From Chiridota heheva (lineage: Eukaryota; Echinodermata; Holothuroidea; Apodida; Chiridotidae), in assembly GCA_020152595.1 (NCBI GenBank), contig JAIGNY010001593.1, positions 592,001 to 656,000 on the forward strand: DNA of 64,000 bases, in the 5' to 3' direction. Both the position numbers and the translations under genes were made by a program. Of the stretch, positions 47,128 to 62,340 are shown in pieces. The stretch's first letter is position 1. Each line of letters opens with the position of its first letter. Under the pieces are notes generated by a model. That model did not search any database. It had not been told where the DNA came from and saw only the letters and a program-made list of their open reading frames with translations.

Positions 47128-48937
47128 AGACGGATCACTTGTAATTATTTCAATATTTCCCTTTAAGTATCACCTCTTCTCCTTGATTTTTTTTGACAGA
47201 CAGATAACCTGAACAAAGAAACCTTTATTTTGCATCCAAATTGTAATTAGAGTCCTACCTCGTGGCTGGTACTAATTTTGTGTTTAAGAGAGACCACGAG
47301 GAGACGCTTGGTGACCGTTTGTGGGAGAGACGCTTGGTGACCGTTGTATGGAAGAGACGCGATTTCGATAATTCTTTAGGACCTTGTTTTTTTGTTTTGC
47401 CCGTTAATTTTAATTGTACTTTTGTGTACTCAGGAATTTTTGTCAGCCTATATAGCTGCTAATATTTTCGGTGAGTTGCTCTTTATTTTATCTGAACGAT
47501 GGTTGTTTCAAACTGATTATCCAGAGATTGTATCCATCCTTCGCTACTTGATGGCGACAGTGTACCGGTGTAAGCCGGAACAGGTTCTAAATCGCATAAT
47601 TCCTCGTAGGCAGTATATCAACAAGGATTTAACACTGGTATTTTGTATTATCGTAATTTTAGAAGAATTAATAATGTCTATTATTAAACCGTTCCAGAAT
47701 ACTAAAGTGCATTATTTTACCGAAGAATGGACCGTGTGAACCCCTCCTTCTTAGGTGAAGTTATAGACGTGATATGCTCGCCAGGGCAGGCTCTATTACC
47801 TGTCCGAGTGGCCGGTGTATGTCTATTTTACCCCCCTTTTCAGCCATCGTTTTCCCCGACTGCTTGGTGAGGGTTCTTAACAGTCACATGGTAGTCCAAA
47901 GTATACTTGCTGCAACACGTGCATTTAGAGGTGCATGCACACTTTTCTGTTGTTAAGTTGTGCATGCGTCCAGGTGGTGCACGCGGCAAGTCGTGTATGT
48001 TTGGCTGCGTTTAGTGTCCAGTGTGGTGCATGCGTCGGAGGTGCCCGCGTCAGTGTTTCCTGTATCAAGTGGTGCATGCGTCTGAGGTGGCGGAGGTGCC
48101 GCGTCTAGTGTTTCCTGTATCAAGTGGTGCATGCGTCTGAGGTGGCTGCGTTTAGTGTTTCCTGTATCAGGTGGTGCATGCGTCGGAGGTGCCGGAGGTG
48201 CCTGTATCAAGTGGTGCGTGCCTAGTGTTTCCTGTATCTGTGCATGCATATGAGGTGCCTGCGTCTAGTGTGCAGTGGTGCGTCTAAGGTGCCTGCACCC
48301 AGTGTTTCCTGTATCAGGTGGTGCATGCATATGAGGTGCCTGCGTCCAGTGTTTCCTGTATCAAGTGGTGCATGCGTCTAAGGTGCCTGCACCCAGTGTT
48401 TCCTGTATCAAGTGGTGCATGCGTCTAAGGTGCCTACACCCAGTGTTTCCTGTATCCTGTGGTGCGTGCGTCTGAGGTGCCTGCGTCCAGTATTTCCGGT
48501 GTCCTGTGGTGCGTGCGTATACAGTTCCTGCGTTCGGTGTACAGGCGACCATGTTCGAGTGTGTAGCCATTTAGTGTGTAAGATAGACAGATGATTCTTA
48601 AGGTGTGCAGGCGTTTAGTTGTGCTTGCGTTTTAGCGTTCAAGTATAGAGAAATATGGTGCTGAAGTTATTGTTTATCACTTGGACATAATATTTTCTTG
48701 TTTTAAAGAGATATTTCTTTTGACTAGTTGTTAATTGTTTTAAACTATCTTACTGGAAAGTGATGTGTTTTGGAATTAGGAAGTGAGAGAGTAGAAATAG
48801 ATTGTCAATTTGAAATCATTTTGTCGTGTTTTCATTTGCCTTTTTTATATGTTCTATTTTCTTTTAATGCTGATCATTGAAATTATTGAGGGCGTCCTAT
48901 CCCTAGACGAACTGGAAACGCGGAGGCCAGCGTTACA
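47124..48937 (+). repeat. 5' LTR
   Basis: Starts TGTGAGACGG and ends GGCCAGCGTTACA. It matches the 3' LTR along its length except for small indels (e.g. CAATATTTCCCTTT against CAATACCCCTTT) and a different layout of an internal 47-bp minisatellite at about 47950-48540. Confidence 0.96.
47950..48540 (+). repeat. 47-bp minisatellite inside the 5' LTR
   Basis: The unit GTGGTGCATGCGTCTAAGG, TGCCTGCACCCAGTGTTTCC, TGTATCAA is repeated about a dozen times with truncated and variant units (TCGGAGGTGCC, CATATGAGGTGCC). Confidence 0.9.
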
Positions 48938-48939
48938 AT

Positions 48940-48960
48940 TGGTGGCAGCGGTGGGATAGG
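48940..48960 (+). other. Candidate primer-binding site
   Basis: Just after the 5' LTR, TTGGTGGCAGCGGTGGGAT begins with TGG, the complement of a tRNA CCA end, within three bases of the LTR end. The tRNA is not identified. Confidence 0.6.
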
Positions 48961-49000
48961 TTGCTCGATTTATTTTCCAACTTCAATATTTTCGTGAAAA

Positions 49001-50485
49001 ATGCTTTCTCCATTCGAGGACGGACGGATGGAGGGTACTCCACGACAACATGAATCCAGGGCGGAAGAATCGCAGTGGCTTCTACTAGATGAATTTACAG
49101 GCAGTGATGGTGACGCTTCAGCATCAACACTGCAGAGAGGGTCACCACATCTTCTTGGTCGCCAAGACAGATGGAATCCGTTTGCAACTGCTGCGGAACC
49201 GTCGTCGAGAACAACTGCACCAAACGACAGCCGCCAACGACACCGTGCCCCAGCTTCTTGGGACAACAAGCTTTTCGAACAAGAGGTCCACCAACAGTCT
49301 GTTGGGACAGCCGCATACGGGGCGAACTTTCACCCTCGACTTTATCTCCGGGCAACCCTTTCGCGAAAGAGTTGCACGCGCAGAAGAGGTAGCTGTAACA
49401 TCTCGTGGTGATTACTGCAGACCATTTCCACTTGAAGAGAGCTGCGGTGCAAACAGAATGACCAGAGAAATTCCTCTAATTCCAGTTGATGCAGGGCTGA
49501 GAACCTCGAACCACGCACAAGACTACATTCCACCAATACCTAAAATGGTGGGAACATCAGGTATCCGACCGGGGATCTATGATGGGACGACGTCGTGGGA
49601 TGATTATAAGGCTCAGTTCGAGGTAATCGCAGAATTGCATAGTTGGAGTCCTGGTGTGATGGCGATGTGTTTAGCCGCCAGCTTGAAAGGCGAAGCCCAA
49701 TCTGTACTTGCAGATTTGGATGCTGCAGGAAGAAGGAATTATGACACACTTGTAGAGGCCCTGTCTGGCAGGTTTAGCCTGGCGCACCAGACCGAAGTTT
49801 TTCGCATTCAATTGAAAAATCGTTCTCGAAAGGTGAATGAGACTCTACCAGAGCTGGCACATGAAGTGCGTAGGCTTACACGGCAGGCATATCCAACAGC
49901 ATCCATCGGATTATTATCCGTGTTGGCCAAGGACCACTTTGTTGATGCTCTAGATGACCCCAATCTGAGACTAGGTGTCTACCAGACAAGACCTTCTACA
50001 TTAGACGAAGCCCTGAAAGCCGCTCTGGAGATAGAAGCTTTCTACTTGGTTGAAAAGCAAAGGAACTTTGGAGGGAGAAAAGTTGTTCGTGCGGTAGGCA
50101 GCACACCACCTACCGGCGCGGCTGGTAATACTTTGACGATCTTGCAGAGCAAGTTCGCAAGATTGTGGAAGACAACCTAACAGGTCAACGTAGCTCTTTG
50201 AGGGAGCTGTCGCAGTCTGTGCAGACTCTGAAGGAGGAAATGAGAGTGCTAAAGAACTCTGGGAGGCTGATCCCTAGTGACTCACCGGGCACAAACCCGT
50301 TCTCTGACCAGTCGCGAGGAAATACGCGTAGAACACAATCGAATCACAGGGTGTGTTTTTATTGCCAAGAGCCAGGACATTTCAAGCGAGACTGCCAAAA
50401 ACTGAAACAGGTTAGACGCCGACAAGAAGAAGAAAGCTCGGAAAACTCCACGGTGTCGGGTTTGAGGGTCGAAGCCCGGCAGTAG
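49001..50485 (+). pseudogene. Gypsy gag (capsid and zinc knuckle), frame-broken
   Basis: The first ATG after the LTR is at 49001 and opens a Ser/Arg-rich leader of about 120 codons. The capsid part, with WDDYKAQFEVIAELHSW, AASLKGEAQSVLADL and LPELAHEVRRLTRQAYP, is in another frame from about 49430. A second shift near 50110-50140 leads to the nucleocapsid with a CX2CX4HX4C knuckle, CFYCQEPGHFKRDC (about 50359-50400), ending TAG at 50485. Structural protein of the particle. The shifts break it into three pieces. Confidence 0.88.
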
Positions 50486-50511
50486 ACGAAACCAGAAAGA
50501 GACCCATTCGA

Positions 50512-53500
50512 GTGGCGGTCCATGAGAGCATACCAGGACTGGCCCAAGATGGTATTTACTTAGACGGGAAAATCATGTCGCAATCAGTTGCTTGCTTGAT
50601 CGATACAGGAGCAAACATCTCCATTGTCCAAGCTGAGAGGTACTTTAAGATTCCAAAAGATAAGAGACCTAGTCTCCAGGCAGCGGGGTCCGCATTAGTT
50701 TTAGCTGATGGCAGTAGTGTACCAATCCTCGGGAAGACATTTCTGGAGATGTCCATATGTGAAAGCAATAAAGCGATGAGACATGAGTTCTGGGTAGCAG
50801 ACATCGGGCCGGATTGCATATTGGGGCTGGACTTCTTAAGACGTCACCACTGCTCTATTGATGCAGGAATGGGGAAAGTTACATTTGGAAGAGAAGTGGA
50901 GGTGGAACCAGAAAGCTGGGACGATTTTTCGTGCAGGATGGTTGCGTGCAAGACATCGTTATTGCCGCCACGATCGGAGACCATTATAGAAGCGGAGGTC
51001 AAGGACCTACCTGTGAATCTACAAGGAAGCTTGGAATTATTGAAGCTTCGGAGGGGATTGCTAAAAGAGAGGGGATGCTCGTTGCACGGAGTTTGACAAG
51101 AGTTAAGCCGGGGATTATTCCTGTCAGGATGGTTAATCTTTCAAATGAGCCAGTAACCTTGTACAAAAATACAACTGTTGGTATGTGTGAAGGGGTGGAG
51201 GAAGTTGAGTCTTCTGCGGAACACATTACAGATGATGTGGGAAGCCCAGGTGGACCGGTTGAGGTCCCACCATACTTGAAGCAGCTGTATTTGGAGAGTA
51301 CAGAGGGGTTGGATAAGGCGCAGGAACGACAAGTGGCTAGAATGTTGTGTAAGTGGAAGGAAGCATTTTCCACTGGTCCCCAGGACTTGGGGAAGACTAA
51401 GATAGCCAAACATAAGATCAACACTGCGACGCAACCTCCAATAAGACAGGCAGCCCGGAGACTCCCTATCAACAAACAAGAGGAGGCTGGGAAAGAGATC
51501 GAGGACATGCTGACCCATGGAATTATCGAACCTTCTTGTAGCCCGTGGTCGTCCCCTATTGTGCTGGTGAGGAAAGGATGGAAGCTTACGCTTCTGTGTC
51601 GATTACCGGAAGGTAAATGATGTGACCATAAAAGACTCATACCCTCCCACGGATTGACGATACCTTGATTTACTTGGTGGTGCTGCCTGGTTTTCCACCC
51701 TAGATCTCGCTAGTGGGTACTGGCAGATCGAGGTTGATGAGACAGACAGACCAAAGACCGCTTTTGCTACCCACCGGGGCTTGTTTCAATTCTGTGTGAT
51801 GCCCTTCGACTCTGCAACGCCCCTGCAACTTTCGAGCGGCTAATGGAACGGGTGTTGGGCGGTCTGCAGTGGGAGAGCTGTCTCATTTACCTCGATGACG
51901 TCATCGTCTTCGGACTACCTTTGAAGAACATAGGAGCAGGCTCGAGGGAGTAATCCAGCGTCTAATGGAAGCAGGGCTGAAGTTGTCTCCTAAGAAGTGC
52001 TTGTTTTTCCGACATGAAGTGGCATTCCTGGGACATATTGTTACAAGCGACGGCGTCCGAACTGATCCAAATAAGACAATGGCTGTGCAGGAGTGGCCCA
52101 TCCCAAAGAATGTGACCGAAGTTAGAAGTTTTCTTGGTTTGTGCAGTTATTATAGGAGGTTTGTGAGAGGTTTCAGTGATATTGCCCGACCATTGCATCG
52201 TCTCACTGAAAAGGGAGGGAATATCAGTGGACAGAAGAATGTGAGTATTCCTTCAAAGAGTTGAAAAGACGGCTGACCAATCCTCCAATTCTAAGTTATC
52301 CCCAAGGAACTGGTAATTTTGTGTTAGATACTGACGCCAGCAACTTCGGTGTGGGAGCAGTTCTGTCTCAGGTCCAGAACGGTGAAGAGAAAGTCATTGG
52401 CTACTATAGTAAGTCACTCGGAAAGGCAGAACGTCGTTACTGTGTGACCAGAAAGGAATTACTAGCCGTGGTTCTCGCAGTAAAATGGTTCCACCATTAC
52501 CTCTACGGTACTCGCTTCCAAGTAAGGACAGATCACGGCGCCCTTCGGTGGCTGATGCGTTTCCGAACCCGGAGGGTCAAATTGCTCGATGGCTTGAAAC
52601 ACTAGGAGCATACGACTTCTCAATTGAGCATCGTCCTGGTCGAATCCACAACAATGCAGACAGCCTCTCCAGACGTCCATGCGAAGATTGCACATATTGT
52701 GAGCGCCAGGAAAGCAAGGAATCTCCTGTGTTGGAAAACCCTGCACGCCAAGACGTTGGTTGTCAGACTGAGGATTCAGTGAACCAGTGTTTTGCTGTAA
52801 CATCGAAGGGTAGAGAAGAATTACGGGATGACAAACAACCTCTTGCGGTTAAGTGGTCCTCTGAGGAACTCCAGGAAAGTCAACGGAAGGACGCGGATAT
52901 CCAGCCCTGGTCGAGGCTAAAGGGAAGGGATTCGACCACCATGGGAGGTGATATCTTCAGGTAGCAGAACTTTGAAGAACTACTGGTCACAATGGGATAG
53001 TCTGGAATTGCGCCAAGGTTTGCTGTACCGACGATTTGAATCGCCCACTGGTGAAGAAGTAACCCATCAGCTAATTCTTCCTTCCAATTTGGCGAAAGAA
53101 GTTTGGAAAGTGGCACATGCACACCCACTGTCTGGTCACTTCATGACTAAGAAGACGCTTAGTCGAATTAAAGCTAAGTTCTACTGGAGAGGTGTAGCTC
53201 GGGACGTAGAGCGTTGGTGTAAGCGTTGCCCTCAGTGCAGTGAACGTAAAGGCCCAAGATCTAAGCCCAAGGCTAAGATGCGGCAATACACAGCTGGAGA
53301 GCCACTCCAAAGAATTGCGGTAGATATTATGGGACCGTTACCACTCACCCCTGCTGGCAATAAGTACATCTTGGTTGTGGGAGATTACTTCTCCAAATGG
53401 ACTGAATCCTTTCCCATTCCCAACCAGGAAGCGAATACCATAGCCAGTGTGATTGTGGAGCAATTTGTCTGCAGACTGGGTATTCCTGACGAAATCCATT

Positions 53501-54443
53501 CTGATCAGGGAGGCAGTTTGAGTCGGCCGTATTCACGAAAATGTGTGAACTATTGCATATCAGGAAGACAAGGACCACGCCATACCATCCTCAATCGGAT
53601 GGTATGATCGAACGGTTTAACCGCACTTTGGAGGCGATGCTGTCGGCTGTGGTTGCCCCTAACCAGCGGGATTGGGACGTCTGGTTGCCATACCTGAGCA
53701 TGGCTTATAATTCAGCAAAACATGACTCAACTGGCTTCACCCTTCGGAAATCCTATATGGCAGACAGATCAGAACTCCCTGGATCAGATCACACCGACCG
53801 ATCAGCAGGATGAGCCAAGTGATTACCCGGAATTTGTCGAGAAACTTGAAGAAAATTGCGAAGCGTGCACAAGATAGCACGACGGCAACTGAAAATTGCA
53901 AGTGATCGTCAGAAGACGCAATTTGATCGGGGTGCTTCTACTAATAACTATGATAGGGGCGATTTAGTCATGGTCCACTATGCAGTTCCGAAAGTTGGCC
54001 TGTCTCCAAAATTACACTGTCCTTGGCGAGGTCCATACCTCGTCCTAAAAAGGCTCAATGACTCTCTGTACAGGTTGCAATTTGGGCCGAAGAAGACGGC
54101 GAAGCTTGTTCATTTCAACCGAATGAAGAAATACAACGGGGATGAACCCGAATGGGTGAAGGCCTTCATGAACGACAACAAGGCTGGCAATGAGGTACAT
54201 ACAGAACCTGAAGCACAGAGCAGCCTGGATAAGGGACATTTGGACGAAGGTGTGGCTCCAGGAACACGTTCTATGTGCCGGGACAGCGAGGTTGACAAAG
54301 AGAAGCTGGAGAAGACGGTCGGTAGCCAAGAAACTTCTCAAAACGATGGCGATACAACTGACCAAATCATGGGGTCAGAAGTACCGCATCGCAAAAGACC
54401 ATCAAGGGTTCGACAAGAACCAGATCGTTACGGTTTTAACTAG
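50512..54443 (+). pseudogene. Gypsy pol (PR-RT-RH-IN), frame-broken
   Basis: Protease has the active site LIDTGA (Asp-Thr-Gly at 50602-50610) and ILGLDFL. The RT region runs from about 51380; its catalytic YLDD is at 51888-51899, followed by FLGHIVTSDGV and RSFLGLCSYYRRFVRGF. RNase H begins near VLDTDASNFGVGAVL (52320) and has the HRPGRIHNNADSLSR region (52629). Integrase has a His-His-Cys-Cys finger (about 53113-53238), the first Asp in VDIMGP (53322), the second in HSDQG (53500) and the Glu in MIERFNRT (about 53606). A GPY/F-type WRGPYLVL lies at about 54024. Frame changes are seen near 50930, 51600-51660, 51800, 51915, 52235, 52570, 52960, 53515, 53745 and 53840. Catalytic residues survive, so the breaks are young or artefactual. 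Confidence 0.93.
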
Positions 54444-54598
54444 CCTGTAATCCTTACTGATGTATTATCCCAGTGAACAATAAATTATTCTTAAAGAGAT
54501 GATGTCCTCTTGTTTATTTTGTTTGGGCTTGTGAGTTGTTTAGGCTTGCAAGAAGATATTTGTGTGTGCTTCTCTGTGGTAAAAATTGCGGGACGCAA

Positions 54599-54618
54599 TG
54601 GGCTTAGGGAGGGGGCAG
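54599..54618 (+). other. Polypurine tract
   Basis: GGGCTTAGGGAGGGGGCAG directly precedes the 3' LTR start, the expected place for the plus-strand primer. Confidence 0.8.
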
Positions 54619-59518
<4,900 letters not shown>

Positions 59519-59519
59519 T

Positions 59520-60600
59520 CATTCACAAAAAGAAGAAAAAGGTAAAAGATGGGGTGGGAGGGGATGACTAAATATGGTTGTAGAGGGAAGCATGATGAAA
59601 GAAGGAGATAATTTTACCCGGAGGATTTTTCTGGAAGAACTCGGCAATTGAGTTGTGGGGAGCGAGGGAAGCTCTGGGAAGGTTGTACAGCGGGCAAGCA
59701 AGGAGAACGTGATGGACTGTGAAGGTGCAATGGCAATTGTTGCAGAGGGGTTAGGGGAGCCAATAAGGAGGCGGGAGTGAGTGGGGTGACCTATTCTAAG
59801 ACGGGGAATATGAACGTAGTCGACACGAGAGAGGTTGTGGATGGTGGGTTTGATCAGAATGGGTTTGATCGGAATGGTGGGCTCGATCACGTAGAGTTTG
59901 TTATCAATTTGAGAGTCCCATGAGGTTTGCCAGCGGTCACGAACAAGGGAAGCGATAAGCGGTTTGATGTCAGAAAGAGTTTTGGGAAATGGGGTAGGGG
60001 AGGTTGAGGGCAAGCTTAGCGGCTGCATCAGCCCTGTCATTGCCAGGGATGCCAACATGGCTGGGTACCCAGAGGCAAAGAATATTTTTCCTGCAGAGGG
60101 TGGGCAAAAGGAGTTTACGGACGAGGAGGTGGGCAAAAGAAGTTATCCCATTTAAGATTGAGTAAAGACAGCCTTGCCTTGGAGTCGGAGAAGATGGCAA
60201 AGTGGATAAGCAGATAAAGTTGAGGGCGGGGAGGATTGCCTTGGCCTCGCCGGAAAAGATTGACGAGTTGTCAGGAAGCCTGCTACTGAGAGTGATGTAT
60301 TGGATGACGGCAGCAACAGCTGTCTTGTCGCCTTCCTGGAGACATCAGTATAGATGGAGGTGTAGTTTGAGAAATGATCTTTGATTTGGTTGTGGAGGTT
60401 GATGAAGAGATTAGGGTGGGTTTAGGTTCTGTGATGAGTGGAGAGGTTAAGGTGGATAGAAGGGAGGGGTGGCCCAGGGGAAAAAGTGGGCCAGGAAAAG
60501 GTGCTAAGAGTGGCGGGGTTGATGCCGAGATGGAGAAGGTCTGATTTGATGCGTAAGCTGAAGGGAGGGGATAGGGGTTTAGTCCTATCAAAAGGTTGGA
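59520..60600 (-). pseudogene. Non-LTR retrotransposon fragment with RNase H
   Basis: On the - strand the four RNase H acidic positions can be seen across shifting frames: IYTDVS (about 60350; usual Gly is Val), SGEAKAI (about 60240), FSDSKA (about 60190) and WVPSHVGIPGNDRADAAAK (about 60065-60010). A tail with NLSRVDYVHIPRLRIGH and a Cys/His pattern near CNNCHC (about 59740) follows. This layout fits the I/Jockey-type superfamilies that carry RNase H. Several frame breaks make it a relic. Confidence 0.8.
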
Positions 60601-60639
60601 TAAATTGGGGTACCTAATGAGGTTGTAAACAGGGTTCTG

Positions 60640-62340
60640 GGTATTGGTAATGTGATGCGATTTTTATTTTCGTCATTATTTTTACTTCTTCAGCCGCCAC
60701 AAAAAATGTTCCACGGGCCCTCTCTACATGTTCTCCAAGGTGTTTAAAGTCGATCACCTTCTCCTCCATTAAATAAAAAGATCTTGGGGTACCCTCCTAG
60801 TTGAAGGCCATGAATTGTATTTTCTTTGAATTAAGATGGAGGCCAATTTCTGCTGATGTTTTCTCGAGGCTGGTGAGTAGAACTTGGGCCTGATCAATCT
60901 TATTTGAGATAAAAGTTATGTTACCGCCAAATCAAGGTCTGTGATTAACTTAGGTCCATGCCGGTCTGCTCCTTCTTCGTTCAAGTAAGAAACCTAGGTT
61001 CTCCTCTCTGTCTGAAATTGCATTCCCATGCATAGTCCAGAACAATGACAAACAGGTAAGGTGCCAGAGTATATCCTTGTATTACTGCTGTCCTGCAAGA
61101 ACGGGGAAAAAAAAGATCAATCTGCCAGTGGTCCATCTGGGGTGATGAATCCCGCCTTGGTGTTCCTGTATATCGCTTCAATGGCTCTGATGAGATTCTT
61201 CAGTTCTTGGGGATTCCATATGCTCATAGGATCTTAACCCTTACTCTACCACGCGGCGATATTATCGCCGTTTTGGGTGCCCCGTCTTTGGCCCCGCCTC
61301 CCGAGCGCATTTTCAAAATAGTGCTGGTAGAGTAAGGGTTAATCAACCCGCGACATATGCGCCCACCCGAAAATATAGGCAGCATGATCCCGGTGGGCGG
61401 CCCAGCGGGTCCCGACAGCCAAAGGGGCCCGACTTTTCTGCCTGCAAGACAGAGGACCCTTCAATAATCACGTCTTGATTAACCCTTACTTACCACGCGG
61501 CGATATTATCGCCGTTTTGGGTGCCCTGTCTTTGGCCCCGCCTCCCGAGCGCATTTTCAAAATAGTGCTGGTAGAGTAAGGGTTAATCAACCCGCGACAT
61601 ATGCGCCCACCCGAAAATATAGGCAGCATGATCCCGGTGGGCGGCCCAGCGGGTCCCGACAGCCAAAGGGGCCCGACTTTTCTGCCTGCAAGACAGAGGA
61701 CCCTTCAATAATCACGTCTTGATTAACCCTTACTCTACCACGCGGCGATATTATCACCGTTTTGGGTGCCCCGTCTTTGGCCCCGCCTCCCGAGCGCATT
61801 TTCAAAATAGTGCTGGTAGAGTAAGGGTTAAACATCTTACTTCTTTTCAAAGACGCTTTGCTAAAGTCAATGATGGTCAACACAGCTGGCAGCTTGTTGA
61901 CTTTGACTCCGCTTTTGAATAGCTAGAATATAGTTAATTGTGTTGCATCCCATTCTGAACCCATTTTGGTTAATTCTAAGATGGTGGTCAGGTTGTCAAG
62001 CATTGGTCTCATCCTATTCAGAATCATCTTGTTAAACATCTTTGCCACCATTGAGCTTATAGGCTGATTTCCCTGTAATTCTCAGGTATACTGAGATCAC
62101 CACTCTTTGGTATGAGTATGATGTTGGCCATAGACCACAGATCTGCTTTTCCCCTTCAACAGTTCAAGGACATATTACAGAAATAAAGAAGTGTGTGATC
62201 TAGGTCGCAGTGCTTTATCACCTAGGGTCTAATTCCATCCTCACTACAGCTTTTGCCTTCTGTCAATGACTCTTTTGCTTTTACAAATTCGTCATTGCAA
62301 ATGGGCTACATTGATTTCTAGGTCTTCAAAGAGGCAACAT
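60640..62340 (-). pseudogene. RTE-like non-LTR reverse transcriptase, interrupted
   Basis: On the - strand the order is ANIILIPKSGDLS and ENYREIS (about 62130-62070), MFNKMILNRMRP and INQNGFRMGCNTINYIL (about 62040-61930), LTIIDFSKA (about 61885-61860), an insertion (61234-61831), AYGIPKELKNLIRAIEAIY (about 61220-61165), QGYTLAPYLFVIVLDYA (about 61080-61030), LITDLDLA (about 60930) and LEKTSAEIGLHLNSKKIQF (about 60870-60815). These are RT blocks of an RTE-type element. The catalytic Asp-Asp after DLDLA is lost and stops are present. Confidence 0.82.
61234..61831. mobile_element. Composite insertion: three piggyBac-type MITEs and two spacers
   Basis: The RTE-like frame is interrupted here. 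Three units, 61238-61338, 61483-61582 and 61727-61827, each start CCCTTACTCTACCA and end TGGTAGAGTAAGGG, and each is flanked by TTAA (61234, 61339; 61479, 61583; 61723, 61828). TTAA plus CCC...GGG ends are the signature of piggyBac-type elements. Two near-identical ~136-bp spacers, starting TCAACCCGCGAC and ending CACGTCTTGA, lie between. Inside each MITE, GGCGATATTATCGCC is a hairpin (one base changed in the third). Confidence 0.88.

Noticed and set aside
47392-47739. 115-codon ORF in the 5' LTR
   Set aside because: It lies in the LTR and is broken in the other LTR copy. No known LTR-encoded protein family fits.
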